Source: Streptococcus parasanguinis (lineage in GTDB: Bacteria; Bacillota; Bacilli; Lactobacillales; Streptococcaceae). From it: a DNA stretch of 64,000 nucleotides. Of this stretch, positions 55,810 through 64,000 are shown piece by piece (positions within the stretch are counted from its first letter, which is position 1; every line of letters starts with the position of its first letter). Below the pieces are notes generated by a model. The model saw only the letters and a program-made list of their open reading frames with translations. It did not search any database and was not told the origin of the DNA. The position numbers were made by a program, and so were the translations under genes. The stretch is from the NCBI RefSeq assembly GCF_023109675.1, contig NZ_JALDUR010000002.1, positions 124,001-188,000 on the forward strand, read 5' to 3'.

Positions 55810-56481
55810 ATGCAAAAAACCTTTCAGTTATTGCGAAGAAGAGATATAGAGGGAGTCCGTCAGATATTGGATAAAAAGCCTGAAGAAGTCAATGCTGTTT
55901 CGGGTGACAAACCTAAAAGAGATCAAGGCCAATCCCTTCTTCAAGTCGCTATTAAATCGGGACATTTAGATATTGCGGACTTACTTATTGATAGAGGGGC
56001 AGATCTTAACTTTATTGAAGAACCTACAGAGCTGAATCCATTTTGTCAACCGGTTATCCAAACTGCCGGTGGAAGAGCTGTATTTGACTGCAGGCGCATG
56101 ATCAAACGTTGGAATGGTCAATATGAGATGTATTCGTCTAAGGAAAAGGCTGACCAATCCTTCAAGGTTTTTAAAAAAATGTTAGAACTTGGAGCAGATA
56201 TCTCTCAGAAGGATAGTCATGGGGGAACTTTATTGCAAACTATTTTAATAGAAACCAAGGAAGTGCTGCCATCTTATTATTGGAAAACAAAAGAAACCAG
56301 CGATAATGTCCTCATAACGGATGAATTACGACATGATTTAAATCGTATTTATGATCTATTAATTCGTTACGGTGTGACTGCGGACGAAATAGCTGTCTAT
56401 CAGAAGATTCCTCTCAAAGAACTTTACCAAGACAGCCCTACCATGGAGTTCTTAAATCGGTTAGATCAGAGCAGATCTTGA
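55810..56481 (+). CDS. Ankyrin-repeat protein
   Basis: A 223-residue cytosolic protein with ankyrin repeats: LLRRRDIEGVRQILDKKPEEVNA, SLLQVAIKSGHLDIADLLIDRGADLNF, then a longer insert and KMLELGADISQKDSHGGTLLQTI and LIRYGVTADE. GGGGGGAAAG precedes ATG 55810 and TATAAT lies ~85 bases upstream. Ankyrin proteins bind partners; no toxin or immunity partner is adjacent. Terminator at 56503-56525. Confidence 0.8.
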   Translation: MQKTFQLLRRRDIEGVRQILDKKPEEVNAVSGDKPKRDQGQSLLQVAIKSGHLDIADLLIDRGADLNFIEEPTELNPFCQPVIQTAGGRAVFDCRRMIKRWNGQYEMYSSKEKADQSFKVFKKMLELGADISQKDSHGGTLLQTILIETKEVLPSYYWKTKETSDNVLITDELRHDLNRIYDLLIRYGVTADEIAVYQKIPLKELYQDSPTMEFLNRLDQSRS

Positions 56482-56502
56482 TAAGCATTTGAACTACTAG
56501 TT

Positions 56503-56525
56503 TAAAGAGCCTCGGGGCTCTTTTT
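56503..56525 (+). terminator. Terminator after the ankyrin gene
   Basis: AAAGAGCC, TCG, GGGCTCTTTTT. Confidence 0.88.
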
Positions 56526-56644
56526 GCTTGGTCTGATAGAGCTGGAAGTACTAGGAAAATGTTAGACCGAATTTTCTTTAAAAAATGGATACAAATCCAT
56601 GATGAAATAGAGTATACTAGTTTATGAAAGAACAAGATTTTTAA

Positions 56645-58177
<1,533 letters not shown>

Positions 58178-58206
58178 AGGGACCCATCAAACGAATAGTT
58201 TAAGAG

Positions 58207-58229
58207 AAGCCTTCGAAAGAAGGCTTTTT
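58207..58229 (+). terminator. Terminator after glpK
   Basis: AAGCCTTC, GAAA, GAAGGCTTTTT. Confidence 0.9.
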
Positions 58230-58361
58230 ATGTAGCTTTTACAGAATAGAACAGTTATCTGTTTGGCTAAAAGCTTTACTCTATTTCACGCTTTCGTTCA
58301 TTTATCACTAAATAAAAATATCATATAAATAAACTTTTTTTAAAAAATAACAGGCCAGAGT

Positions 58362-58390
58362 TTGACACTTTTTTCACAAAGGAGTATACT
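58362..58390 (+). promoter_or_regulatory. Near-consensus promoter of the acetoin reductase gene
   Basis: TTGACA (58362-58367), exactly 17 bases, TATACT (58385-58390). It is the strongest sigma-A-type promoter noticed in the window. Confidence 0.85.
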
Positions 58391-58502
58391 GTTAGCATAG
58401 TTTTGTCGGAAATTTATAATAGACCCCATCAAAACTAGTTGTCAACCCTTGCTGTTCTGATAGGAACGTTTGCTGGTATCGTTGATACCAAGGAGGAATC
58501 AT

Positions 58503-59267
58503 ATGTCTAAAGTAGCTATTGTCACAGGTGCTGGTCAAGGAATCGGTTTTGCAATCGCAAAACGCTTGGTGCAAGATGGCTTTAAGGTTGGAGTATTGGA
58601 CTACAATGCTGAAACAGCTGAAAAAGCAGTTGCTGAGTTATCGGCTGAAAATGCTTTTGCGGTTGTTGCTGATGTATCTAAAAAAGAAGAAGTGGCTGCA
58701 GCTTTCCAAAAGGTTGTTGACCATTTTGGAGATTTGAATGTTGTCGTAAATAATGCAGGTGTTGCGCCAACTACACCACTTGATACAATTACAGAAGAAC
58801 AATTTACACATACATTTGCTATTAACGTTGGTGGCGTGATTTGGGGTGCTCAAGCTGCACAAGCTCAATTCAAAGCGCTTGGCCATGGCGGAAAAATCAT
58901 CAATGCAACTTCACAAGCAGGTGTTGTCGGAAATCCAAACTTGACTGTTTATGGTGGTACTAAATTTGCAGTTCGTGGTATCACACAGACTTTGGCGCGT
59001 GACTTGGCTGATTCAGGCATCACTGTCAATGCCTACGCACCAGGTATCGTCAAGACTCCAATGATGTTTGACATTGCCCATGAAGTTGGTAAGAACGCAG
59101 GTAAAGATGACGAATGGGGTATGCAAACATTCGCTAAAGATATCACTTTGAAACGTCTTTCTGAACCAGAAGATGTAGCAGCGGCTGTCAGCTTCCTTGC
59201 TGGACCTGACTCAAACTACATCACAGGTCAAACCATTATCGTGGATGGTGGTATGCAATTCCATTAA
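58503..59267 (+). CDS. budC: (S)-acetoin forming diacetyl reductase / acetoin reductase (SDR)
   Basis: A 254-residue short-chain dehydrogenase. TGAGQGIG (8-15) binds NAD(H); Ser137, Tyr150 and Lys154 (YGGTK) form the active site. The [19 protein letters not shown] segment is typical of diacetyl/acetoin reductases. It regenerates NAD+ by reducing diacetyl or acetoin. ATG 58503 follows AAGGAGG (58490-58496), and a short hairpin sits just upstream of that site. Single gene with a strong promoter and a terminator at 59277-59310. Confidence 0.88.
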   Translation: MSKVAIVTGAGQGIGFAIAKRLVQDGFKVGVLDYNAETAEKAVAELSAENAFAVVADVSKKEEVAAAFQKVVDHFGDLNVVVNNAGVAPTTPLDTITEEQFTHTFAINVGGVIWGAQAAQAQFKALGHGGKIINATSQAGVVGNPNLTVYGGTKFAVRGITQTLARDLADSGITVNAYAPGIVKTPMMFDIAHEVGKNAGKDDEWGMQTFAKDITLKRLSEPEDVAAAVSFLAGPDSNYITGQTIIVDGGMQFH

Positions 59268-59276
59268 GATGAAAAA

Positions 59277-59310
59277 AGAGGTTGGGATCAACATCCTAAC
59301 CTCTTATTTT
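59277..59310 (+). terminator. Terminator after the acetoin reductase gene
   Basis: AGAGGTTGGGAT pairs with ATCCTAACCTCT around CAAC, then TATTTT. Confidence 0.88.
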
Positions 59311-59338
59311 GTGCGTTCACAATAAAAGAAACAGATAT

Positions 59339-59371
59339 CAAAAAAACCACTCCCGAAAGGGAAGTGGTTCT
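59339..59371 (-). terminator. Terminator after rpmE2 (minus strand)
   Basis: On the minus strand, ACCACTTCCC, TTTC, GGGAGTGGT, then TTTTTT. Confidence 0.88.
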
Positions 59372-59381
59372 GTGTTGGTTC

Positions 59382-59624
59382 TTATTTGAGACCGTATTTT
59401 TTGTTGAAACGATCCACACGTCCATCTGCTTGAGTGAACTTTTGACGTCCAGTGTAGAATGGGTGTGAGTCTGATGAAATTTCAACACGGATCAATGGGT
59501 AAGTTTCACCTTCGAATTCAACTGTTTCGCTAGAGTACTTAGTTGAACCGCTGAGGAACTTGTAACCAGTAGTAGTGTCCATGAAGACAACAGGGCGATA
59601 TTCTGGATGGATATCTTTTTTCAT
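59382..59624 (-). CDS. rpmE2: 50S ribosomal protein L31 type B
   Basis: An 80-residue L31. It starts [20 protein letters not shown] and lacks the CxxC zinc cysteines, so it is the zinc-free type B form. [10 protein letters not shown] and [11 protein letters not shown] are conserved. The frame extends to 59666, but the extra residues are not L31-like, and AGAAAGGAAA lies before the ATG at 59624. It is transcribed away from the acetoin reductase gene on the minus strand, with its own terminator. Confidence 0.97.
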   Translation of the reverse strand: MKKDIHPEYRPVVFMDTTTGYKFLSGSTKYSSETVEFEGETYPLIRVEISSDSHPFYTGRQKFTQADGRVDRFNKKYGLK

Positions 59625-59743
59625 TTTGCAATATTTCCTTTCTGCCATGGTCTCTTTCCGAGCCATAGATTGTTACTAAGCTAGTTTACCAAATTTCCAG
59701 GATCTTGACAAGTATTTTCACTAATTTTATTTAAATTAATGAT

Positions 59744-59776
59744 CAAAAAAATCACCCTGTCTAAGCCAAGGTGATG
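59744..59776 (-). terminator. Terminator after the 59.8-60.4 kb membrane protein gene (minus strand)
   Basis: On the minus strand, ATCACC pairs with GGTGAT over a ~13-base loop, followed by TTTTTT. Confidence 0.75.
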
Positions 59777-59785
59777 ATAATTTTA

Positions 59786-60355
59786 TTATTGTTCAGATTG
59801 ATTTGGATCTTTTGGTGCTTCCACTGGTTGATCAGCTTGTCCCTCAGTGTGTTCGTGTGTTTCTTTTTTGATTTCATTTACAGCAGTTTTTACAGTAGAA
59901 GTTGTCACGCGTCCAACAGATTGGGCAAATCCTTTACCAGATTCAGCAAGTTCTTCGAATGTTCCTTTAGTGATTTTACCACCTGACATCGCCAAGAGAC
60001 CAGTTACAACAATAGCGATTGATGCGATTAAAGCAAGGATCAAACCAAAGCCAATTGAAACGCCATAACCATTGAAGTCAACAGCGTACTTGTTCACACC
60101 GAAGACATCGATCAATGTTACGATAGTTGAGAGAGCTCCTGCTACGATAACACCAATTGCAAAACCTTTTGGTAGTGAAGATTTTACATCGTTCAAGCAA
60201 GCAAGGACAATCGCAACGACTGCGAAGATAATAACAAACCATCCATCTCCGCGAAGGCCATTCCAGCTGTATGAACCAAAATTTCCAGCATTCAGGCTTG
60301 CCCATGGCAAGAAAGAGCTAAGAATCGCTACCACAAATGAATACCCCGTGACCAA
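59786..60355 (-). CDS. Membrane protein with four helices; start uncertain
   Basis: A frame of up to 189 residues from TTG 60355: four hydrophobic helices (about 3-20, 35-55, 62-85, 100-125), then a charged tail (KKETHEHTEGQADQP). Segments such as GDGWFVIIFAVVAIVLACLND and KGFAIGVIVAGALSTIVTL resemble a common streptococcal zinc-ribbon-plus-membrane family, but the N-terminal ribbon is missing. The first codons lie right against the T run of the upstream gene's terminator and there is no ribosome site, so the gene is likely 5'-truncated or uses an internal start. Confidence 0.6.
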   Translation of the reverse strand: MVTGYSFVVAILSSFLPWASLNAGNFGSYSWNGLRGDGWFVIIFAVVAIVLACLNDVKSSLPKGFAIGVIVAGALSTIVTLIDVFGVNKYAVDFNGYGVSIGFGLILALIASIAIVVTGLLAMSGGKITKGTFEELAESGKGFAQSVGRVTTSTVKTAVNEIKKETHEHTEGQADQPVEAPKDPNQSEQ

Positions 60356-60360
60356 GATAA

Positions 60361-60388
60361 AAAGGCTGAGAATCGGTTCTCAGCCTTC
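60361..60388 (-). terminator. Terminator after the DHH phosphoesterase gene (minus strand)
   Basis: AAGGCTGAGAA, CCG loop, TTCTCAGCCTT, then TTT on the minus strand. The DHH gene stops inside it (TGA at 60380-60382). Confidence 0.85.
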
Positions 60389-61324
60389 GTTCGTGCGAGC
60401 TACTTCTTGTAGCTCTTTGTAGATTTGGTCGTTTTCCTCAAGAGAGTAGGAGTTGGCTCCACTGGCTAGTGGATGGCCACCACCATTATGACGTTTGGCA
60501 ATTTCGTTGATCACCTTTCGTTTGCTACGCATCCGGACACGGAAGTGACCGTCGGCCTGCTCGACAAAGATAGCCCAAACAGACACGGTATCAATGCGCC
60601 CAGGAGCCCCAACAATCGCAGCAGTCTCTGAATCACGTAGATCGAATTTCTTCAAGAGCTCTTGTGTCAAGGTCACACGCGCAGCACCATGTTCATCGAT
60701 CTCAAGATGGTCATAGACATAGCCTTGAAGCTTAGCTGTTTTGAGATTGATCGTATCCATCTGACGAGCAAGGGCTGTAAAATCAAAGGGAATGCTTCGA
60801 AGAGTTGCAGCGATCTCAAAGGTCCGAGTCGAAGTAGCAGGATAAAGGAAGCGACCAGTATCGCCGACAATCCCAGCATAGAGAAGACGCGCAGCACTCA
60901 CAGGAAGTTCAAGATCCAATTCCTTAGCAAAAAGTGCGATTAACTCACTGGTAGAGCTAGACTCAGTATCGACCCAAAGCAGATCGCCATAAGCATCGTC
61001 ATTTGGGTGGTGGTCGATCTTGATCAGGAAATCACCATTCGTATAGCGCTTATCATCGATGCGGGGAGTATTAGCCGTATCACAGACAATCACCAAAGCT
61101 CCAGCATAGTCCTCGTCCTTGACCTCATCCATCTCAGCAAGCCAAGTCAAGGTCGGTTCATCATAGCCAGTTGCCAAGACCCGCTTTTGAGGGAATTGCG
61201 CACGCAGGAGATCCCGCAAGCCCACCTGGCTACCAATCGCATCCGGATCCGGATTCTGATGGCGGTGGATAATAATCGTGTCATAAGCTTGAATCTTTTC
61301 AAGAATTTCATTCATTACGTTCAT
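60380..61324 (-). CDS. DHH-family phosphoesterase (NrnA/Pde2-like)
   Basis: A 314-residue DHH-DHHA1 phosphodiesterase. HRHQNPDPDAIGSQ, VCDTANTPRIDD and IDHHPNDD are the metal-site motifs; GGGHPLASGA is the DHHA1 substrate loop. Such enzymes degrade nano-RNA and pAp; the pneumococcal homologue Pde2 also hydrolyses pApA from c-di-AMP turnover. GAGGTAA lies before ATG 61324 on the minus strand. The gene ends inside its own terminator. Confidence 0.9.
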   Translation of the reverse strand: MNVMNEILEKIQAYDTIIIHRHQNPDPDAIGSQVGLRDLLRAQFPQKRVLATGYDEPTLTWLAEMDEVKDEDYAGALVIVCDTANTPRIDDKRYTNGDFLIKIDHHPNDDAYGDLLWVDTESSSTSELIALFAKELDLELPVSAARLLYAGIVGDTGRFLYPATSTRTFEIAATLRSIPFDFTALARQMDTINLKTAKLQGYVYDHLEIDEHGAARVTLTQELLKKFDLRDSETAAIVGAPGRIDTVSVWAIFVEQADGHFRVRMRSKRKVINEIAKRHNGGGHPLASGANSYSLEENDQIYKELQEVARTNEG

Positions 61325-61412
61325 ACATTACCTCATTTTCTCTGTCAATTTTAACATAAGAAAGGCCCATCCAGCAAGCATTTATCACTAATTAGGAGCT
61401 ATGGAAGCGGTT

Positions 61413-61441
61413 TTACAGAAGATCAATATTTTGGTAGAATG
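61413..61441 (+). promoter_or_regulatory. Promoter of the type VII effector cassette
   Basis: TTTACA (61413-61418), 17-base spacer, extended -10 TGGTAGAAT (TAGAAT 61436-61441). Confidence 0.65.
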
Positions 61442-61472
61442 GATAAATAGATTTAGTATGGGAGGGACTAGG

Positions 61473-61742
61473 ATGATTGAAATTAAAAGTAATGCTGATA
61501 CGGCGCAAGAGTTAGCGGCTTCTTTAAAAAGTAGTGGAGATGCACTTTCGGGAGTTTCATCAGCTTCAAAAGATGAACAAACCAAACTATCTGGTAATGA
61601 TGCGGCCCATCAAGCCATTGATACTGCTAAAACCAAAGCAGAAGAAATTGCAGCGGCGATTGAATCAATCGGGACCAACTTGCAAAGTGTTTCAATTGGA
61701 TTTACAGCAGTGGATGAAGCGACTGCTGCGAGCATTCAATAG
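61473..61742 (+). CDS. Small helical T7SS effector-associated protein (TIGR04197/DUF3130-like)
   Basis: An 89-residue, all-helical protein starting MIEIKSNADTAQELAASLKS, of the WXG100-like family that accompanies LXG effectors (TIGR04197/DUF3130). ATG 61473 has GGGAGGG 10 bases upstream; the open frame from 61401 contains the promoter and is not used. In Streptococcus intermedius such proteins bind the LXG helical domain and target the effector to the EssC ATPase. First gene of a three-gene cassette. Confidence 0.8.
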   Translation: MIEIKSNADTAQELAASLKSSGDALSGVSSASKDEQTKLSGNDAAHQAIDTAKTKAEEIAAAIESIGTNLQSVSIGFTAVDEATAASIQ

Positions 61743-61759
61743 CTTGAAAGAGTAGGAAG

Positions 61760-62119
61760 ATGAATCACGATCAACAACTATCGGAATTAAGAATACAAGA
61801 AGACCAACTTTCCCAAAAAGAAAGAGAAATTGTAAGAGAAAAAAGAAATCTGGAAGATGAGTTGAACCGCTTTGAGGGCTATAGGTCTGATGCGCACCGT
61901 TATTTATGGGATGCATTTGAATCCTATCCTTCCTCTAGAAATTTTTTTGACCAACTTCAAGAGGGATTTCTTCATGAATCGCGAAAAATTTCAAATAGTT
62001 ATTTAGAAGAGCTGGATGAATTAGCTATTCAAAAAAGAAAAGTCGAAGATGATTTAAATGATATCTATCATGAACGGAAAAAATTAATGATTGAAAAGGA
62101 GTGTGACGATGGGAATTGA
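61760..62119 (+). CDS. DUF3958-type LXG partner protein
   Basis: A 119-residue, highly charged coiled-coil protein (LSQKEREIVREKRNLEDELNRF in the first half; LAIQKRKVEDDLNDIYHERKKL at the end). Length, composition and place between a TIGR04197 protein and an LXG gene match DUF3958 (Lap2-like) targeting factors. It overlaps the effector gene by 11 bases, indicating translational coupling. Confidence 0.75.
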   Translation: MNHDQQLSELRIQEDQLSQKEREIVREKRNLEDELNRFEGYRSDAHRYLWDAFESYPSSRNFFDQLQEGFLHESRKISNSYLEELDELAIQKRKVEDDLNDIYHERKKLMIEKECDDGN

Positions 62120-64000
62120 AGTTTATCGCGGTAGTTTGGATAGCCAAGCTAGTAGCACAGGTACTATGATTGAGCAACAATTGAAAGCCTATGAATCACT
62201 AGAAGCATCATTAACTCAAATAGAAAATTCTGCCTCGCGCTTGTCTGGCCAAGCTTACGACTCTTTTAGAAGCTTTGTGACAAGTGTTGTCCAGCCATTG
62301 AAGGAGGCCGGAGTAGCTTTAGCAGAAGCTACACAAGAAAGTGTGAAGAAGCTTCCAGCATCCTATCGCTCGGAGGTGGCTGACGAGGACTTACAGGAAG
62401 AAAAGTTGGTTTCTGATATTGAACAGTGTGATCGGATGATTGCTATCTTTCATGCAGAGATCAATGAAATTGCTGCTAGTAAATCGACTAGTGCTGGAGA
62501 TTTTCAACGGTTGCAGAGATTACAAAGGATTCAAGGATTAAATGTATTAAATGGTATTTTTCAGGCTGCTAGAAACAAACTACAAGAAAAATTAAATAAA
62601 CTCAGAGCATTTAATGCGACATCGCCAAGTATCTTCTGGGAAATTGATGTCTTAGCCCAAGCTATTCAAATAGCTGTCAATCAAATTAACGTAGCGTGGG
62701 ATCCAAATACTGGAATGTATTCTATTCCAAAGGATTTATCCTGGTCAGATCTCGTAAATGAAACGATTAAGAATAAAGAGTTTGAAAATGAATATTTGCC
62801 AAAGAAACCAAAGGATGTAACAGCGTTTGAATATAACCAATTTCTTACGGGATTACGTGAACAATCAGTGAACCTTAAAAAAATAGATGGCTGGGATAAG
62901 GACGCTATCAAAGGTTATGTCAAAGGCGTTTCAAAAAGAACAGCTGATATCAAGACAGGCAGTGAGTTAAATGCAAGGAGAGATGCTTTGTATGCGGAAA
63001 CCAAGGAGATTGGATCCGATATCTATACAGAGATGTACGCTAGTAGTAAACTCGATTTAGAAGCGAAAGTAAAACTTGTTCTTAAGCAATTAGGTGCAGA
63101 AACGGATGGTAATCAGTTTATGCATTTGACAAGCAAAACGCATAAGATTTCAGAGAACCTACCACCACACGGTGATTTCAACATGTATTTCAGACGTGAT
63201 GTTGTAAAAGCATTCGGTGATAAACATCTTAATTACAAAGAAGATTTACTTAGGCAGCAAGTCCATTTCTTCCGCTACTATCTGGATCGTCAAGCGATTT
63301 ACTATATTCGGAGTCACTACGAAGGCGCAAATGATTACGAGAAACTGTTAGCATATGGTAAAGAAAATAATATTGAATTTGATTACACAACCGGCTCTAA
63401 CTACCATAATCGCTTTACTCCTAAAGATGGCTTTAAACGTCCCTATAATATGAAGGTTCAAGTCCCTCAGGGCAATTCAGCTAAAGGAAAAGATTTGAAC
63501 AATGCGCGGATGGTGGAGTTTATTGTGAATTTAGATACCGGCGAGTTTGAGAGTCAATGGGATGCCTATGACAATCATAAACTAGCAGATGGTCGCTATG
63601 ATTCCAATCCAGGAAAATATTCTAATGAAGAATTAAGAGAAATCGCCAATACGGAGTCCTTTAACTATGGTCCCTCAACAGGTCAAAATTCAGATGTTAC
63701 TAAGTTTTACGAAGGTAAACATGGAATGCTCGATGTGGATGGCACTCCTGAACCAGCTACTCGAGTTAGAGCTAAAGAGTTATTCCGTTATGAAAAAGAC
63801 TTGGGCAAAAAAGATGAAAATACAGGACATGTTGGTCAATTTGCGGATATTGTAAGGAAAGGGAACCAAGATTATGAAACATGGCAACGAAATACAAAAG
63901 GAATGTCAGAAGAAGAAAAAGTGGAAGAGTATAATAAATTTAAGAAATCTCTTAATGGCAGTGCTGATAATAATACTGGCTATTATGACTATACTCAAAG
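62109..64000 (+). CDS. LXG-domain type VII secretion effector (partial, continues past the window)
   Basis: An uninterrupted frame of ~630 codons from ATG 62109 (AAGGAG 7 bases upstream) to the window end, no stop. Residues 1-~205 are the helical LXG domain, opening MGIEVYRGSLDSQAS with SRLSGQAYDSFRSF. From ~320 on is a distinct domain with HLTSKTHKISENLPPHGDFN, MYFRRDVVKAFGD and QVHFFRYYLDRQAIYYIRSHY, which I associate, from memory, with DUF3114 in streptococcal LXG proteins. The toxic activity, the rest of the C-terminus and any immunity gene lie beyond 64000. Confidence 0.85.
   Translation, partial: MGIEVYRGSLDSQASSTGTMIEQQLKAYESLEASLTQIENSASRLSGQAYDSFRSFVTSVVQPLKEAGVALAEATQESVKKLPASYRSEVADEDLQEEKLVSDIEQCDRMIAIFHAEINEIAASKSTSAGDFQRLQRLQRIQGLNVLNGIFQAARNKLQEKLNKLRAFNATSPSIFWEIDVLAQAIQIAVNQINVAWDPNTGMYSIPKDLSWSDLVNETIKNKEFENEYLPKKPKDVTAFEYNQFLTGLREQSVNLKKIDGWDKDAIKGYVKGVSKRTADIKTGSELNARRDALYAETKEIGSDIYTEMYASSKLDLEAKVKLVLKQLGAETDGNQFMHLTSKTHKISENLPPHGDFNMYFRRDVVKAFGDKHLNYKEDLLRQQVHFFRYYLDRQAIYYIRSHYEGANDYEKLLAYGKENNIEFDYTTGSNYHNRFTPKDGFKRPYNMKVQVPQGNSAKGKDLNNARMVEFIVNLDTGEFESQWDAYDNHKLADGRYDSNPGKYSNEELREIANTESFNYGPSTGQNSDVTKFYEGKHGMLDVDGTPEPATRVRAKELFRYEKDLGKKDENTGHVGQFADIVRKGNQDYETWQRNTKGMSEEEKVEEYNKFKKSLNGSADNNTGYYDYTQ

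Larger units (their letters stand above)
58178..58502. other. Gene-free stretch between glpK and the acetoin reductase gene
   Basis: Holds the glpK terminator (58207-58229), an AT-rich run (58300-58350), a consensus promoter (58362-58390) and a ~105-base leader with hairpin GGTATC-GTT-GATACC (58475-58489) right before the ribosome site. No ORF of interest. Confidence 0.7.

Noticed and set aside
61401..61472. N-terminal extension of the TIGR04197-like protein
   Set aside because: The extra codons overlap the promoter -35 and -10; the ribosome site fits ATG 61473.

Overview
The window is a chromosomal segment of a low-to-moderate GC Firmicute, almost certainly an oral Streptococcus of the mitis/sanguinis/parasanguinis type. 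Pointers are the infC-rpmI-rplT order, an SMK-box riboswitch before metK, a preQ1-II riboswitch before queT, an SpxR-type regulator, a methionine aminopeptidase with the streptococcal insert, extended -10 (TGnTATAAT) promoters, and a mef/msr(D) macrolide efflux cassette. The species is inferred from gene content only. No tRNA, rRNA or CRISPR array was recognised.

Layout. 1-1.4 kb: end of infC, L35, L20 and dCMP deaminase. 1.6-4.0 kb: three genes sharing one four-helix membrane domain, the third fused to a longer membrane N-terminus, followed by a hairpin-rich non-coding stretch. 4.3-16.4 kb: housekeeping genes (SMK box-metK, murA, spxR-like, map, yihY, MarR + B3/4 pair, gtrA, preQ1-II-queT, ligA, a lipid kinase). 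16.4-21 kb: cytoplasmic pullulanase facing an LTA synthase. 21.2-30.6 kb: rlmI-like gene and a nearly complete common aromatic pathway (aroD, aroE, aroB, aroC, tyrA, aroA, aroK, pheA) with a YlbF-family gene between; DAHP synthase is not here. 30.6-33.4 kb: LCP-family ligase and a 23S rRNA m5U methyltransferase.

33.4-47.4 kb is accessory. Just after the rRNA methyltransferase lies the C-terminal stub of a recombinase, then mef and msr(D), each behind its own attenuating leader peptide (MTASMRLR and MYLIFM), then a minus-strand SOS cluster whose umuC is truncated and frameshifted. This matches a Mega/Tn1207.1-like element that no longer encodes an intact recombinase. It is followed by an AAC(6')-like acetyltransferase, an S51 peptidase, a CPBP protease plus the fossil 3' end of a second copy, a nucleotidyltransferase-fold protein, a hydrolase, a DUF4336 protein, a RelBE-type pair with a palindromic operator, a secreted nuclease, and a two-gene Fic toxin-antitoxin operon whose 58-residue antitoxin carries the class I inhibitory motif.

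47.5-58.2 kb mixes core and variable genes: maltogenic amylase/neopullulanase, RDD protein, a broken NUDIX gene, a duplicated Ltp-family surface protein, a DUF4300-type lipoprotein, two adjacent CPBP proteases, an ankyrin-repeat protein and glycerol kinase. 58.4-61.3 kb: acetoin reductase, L31 type B, a membrane protein that begins inside a terminator, and a DHH phosphoesterase. 61.4 kb to the end: a type VII secretion effector cassette (small helical partner, DUF3958-type partner, LXG effector) whose effector runs off the window.
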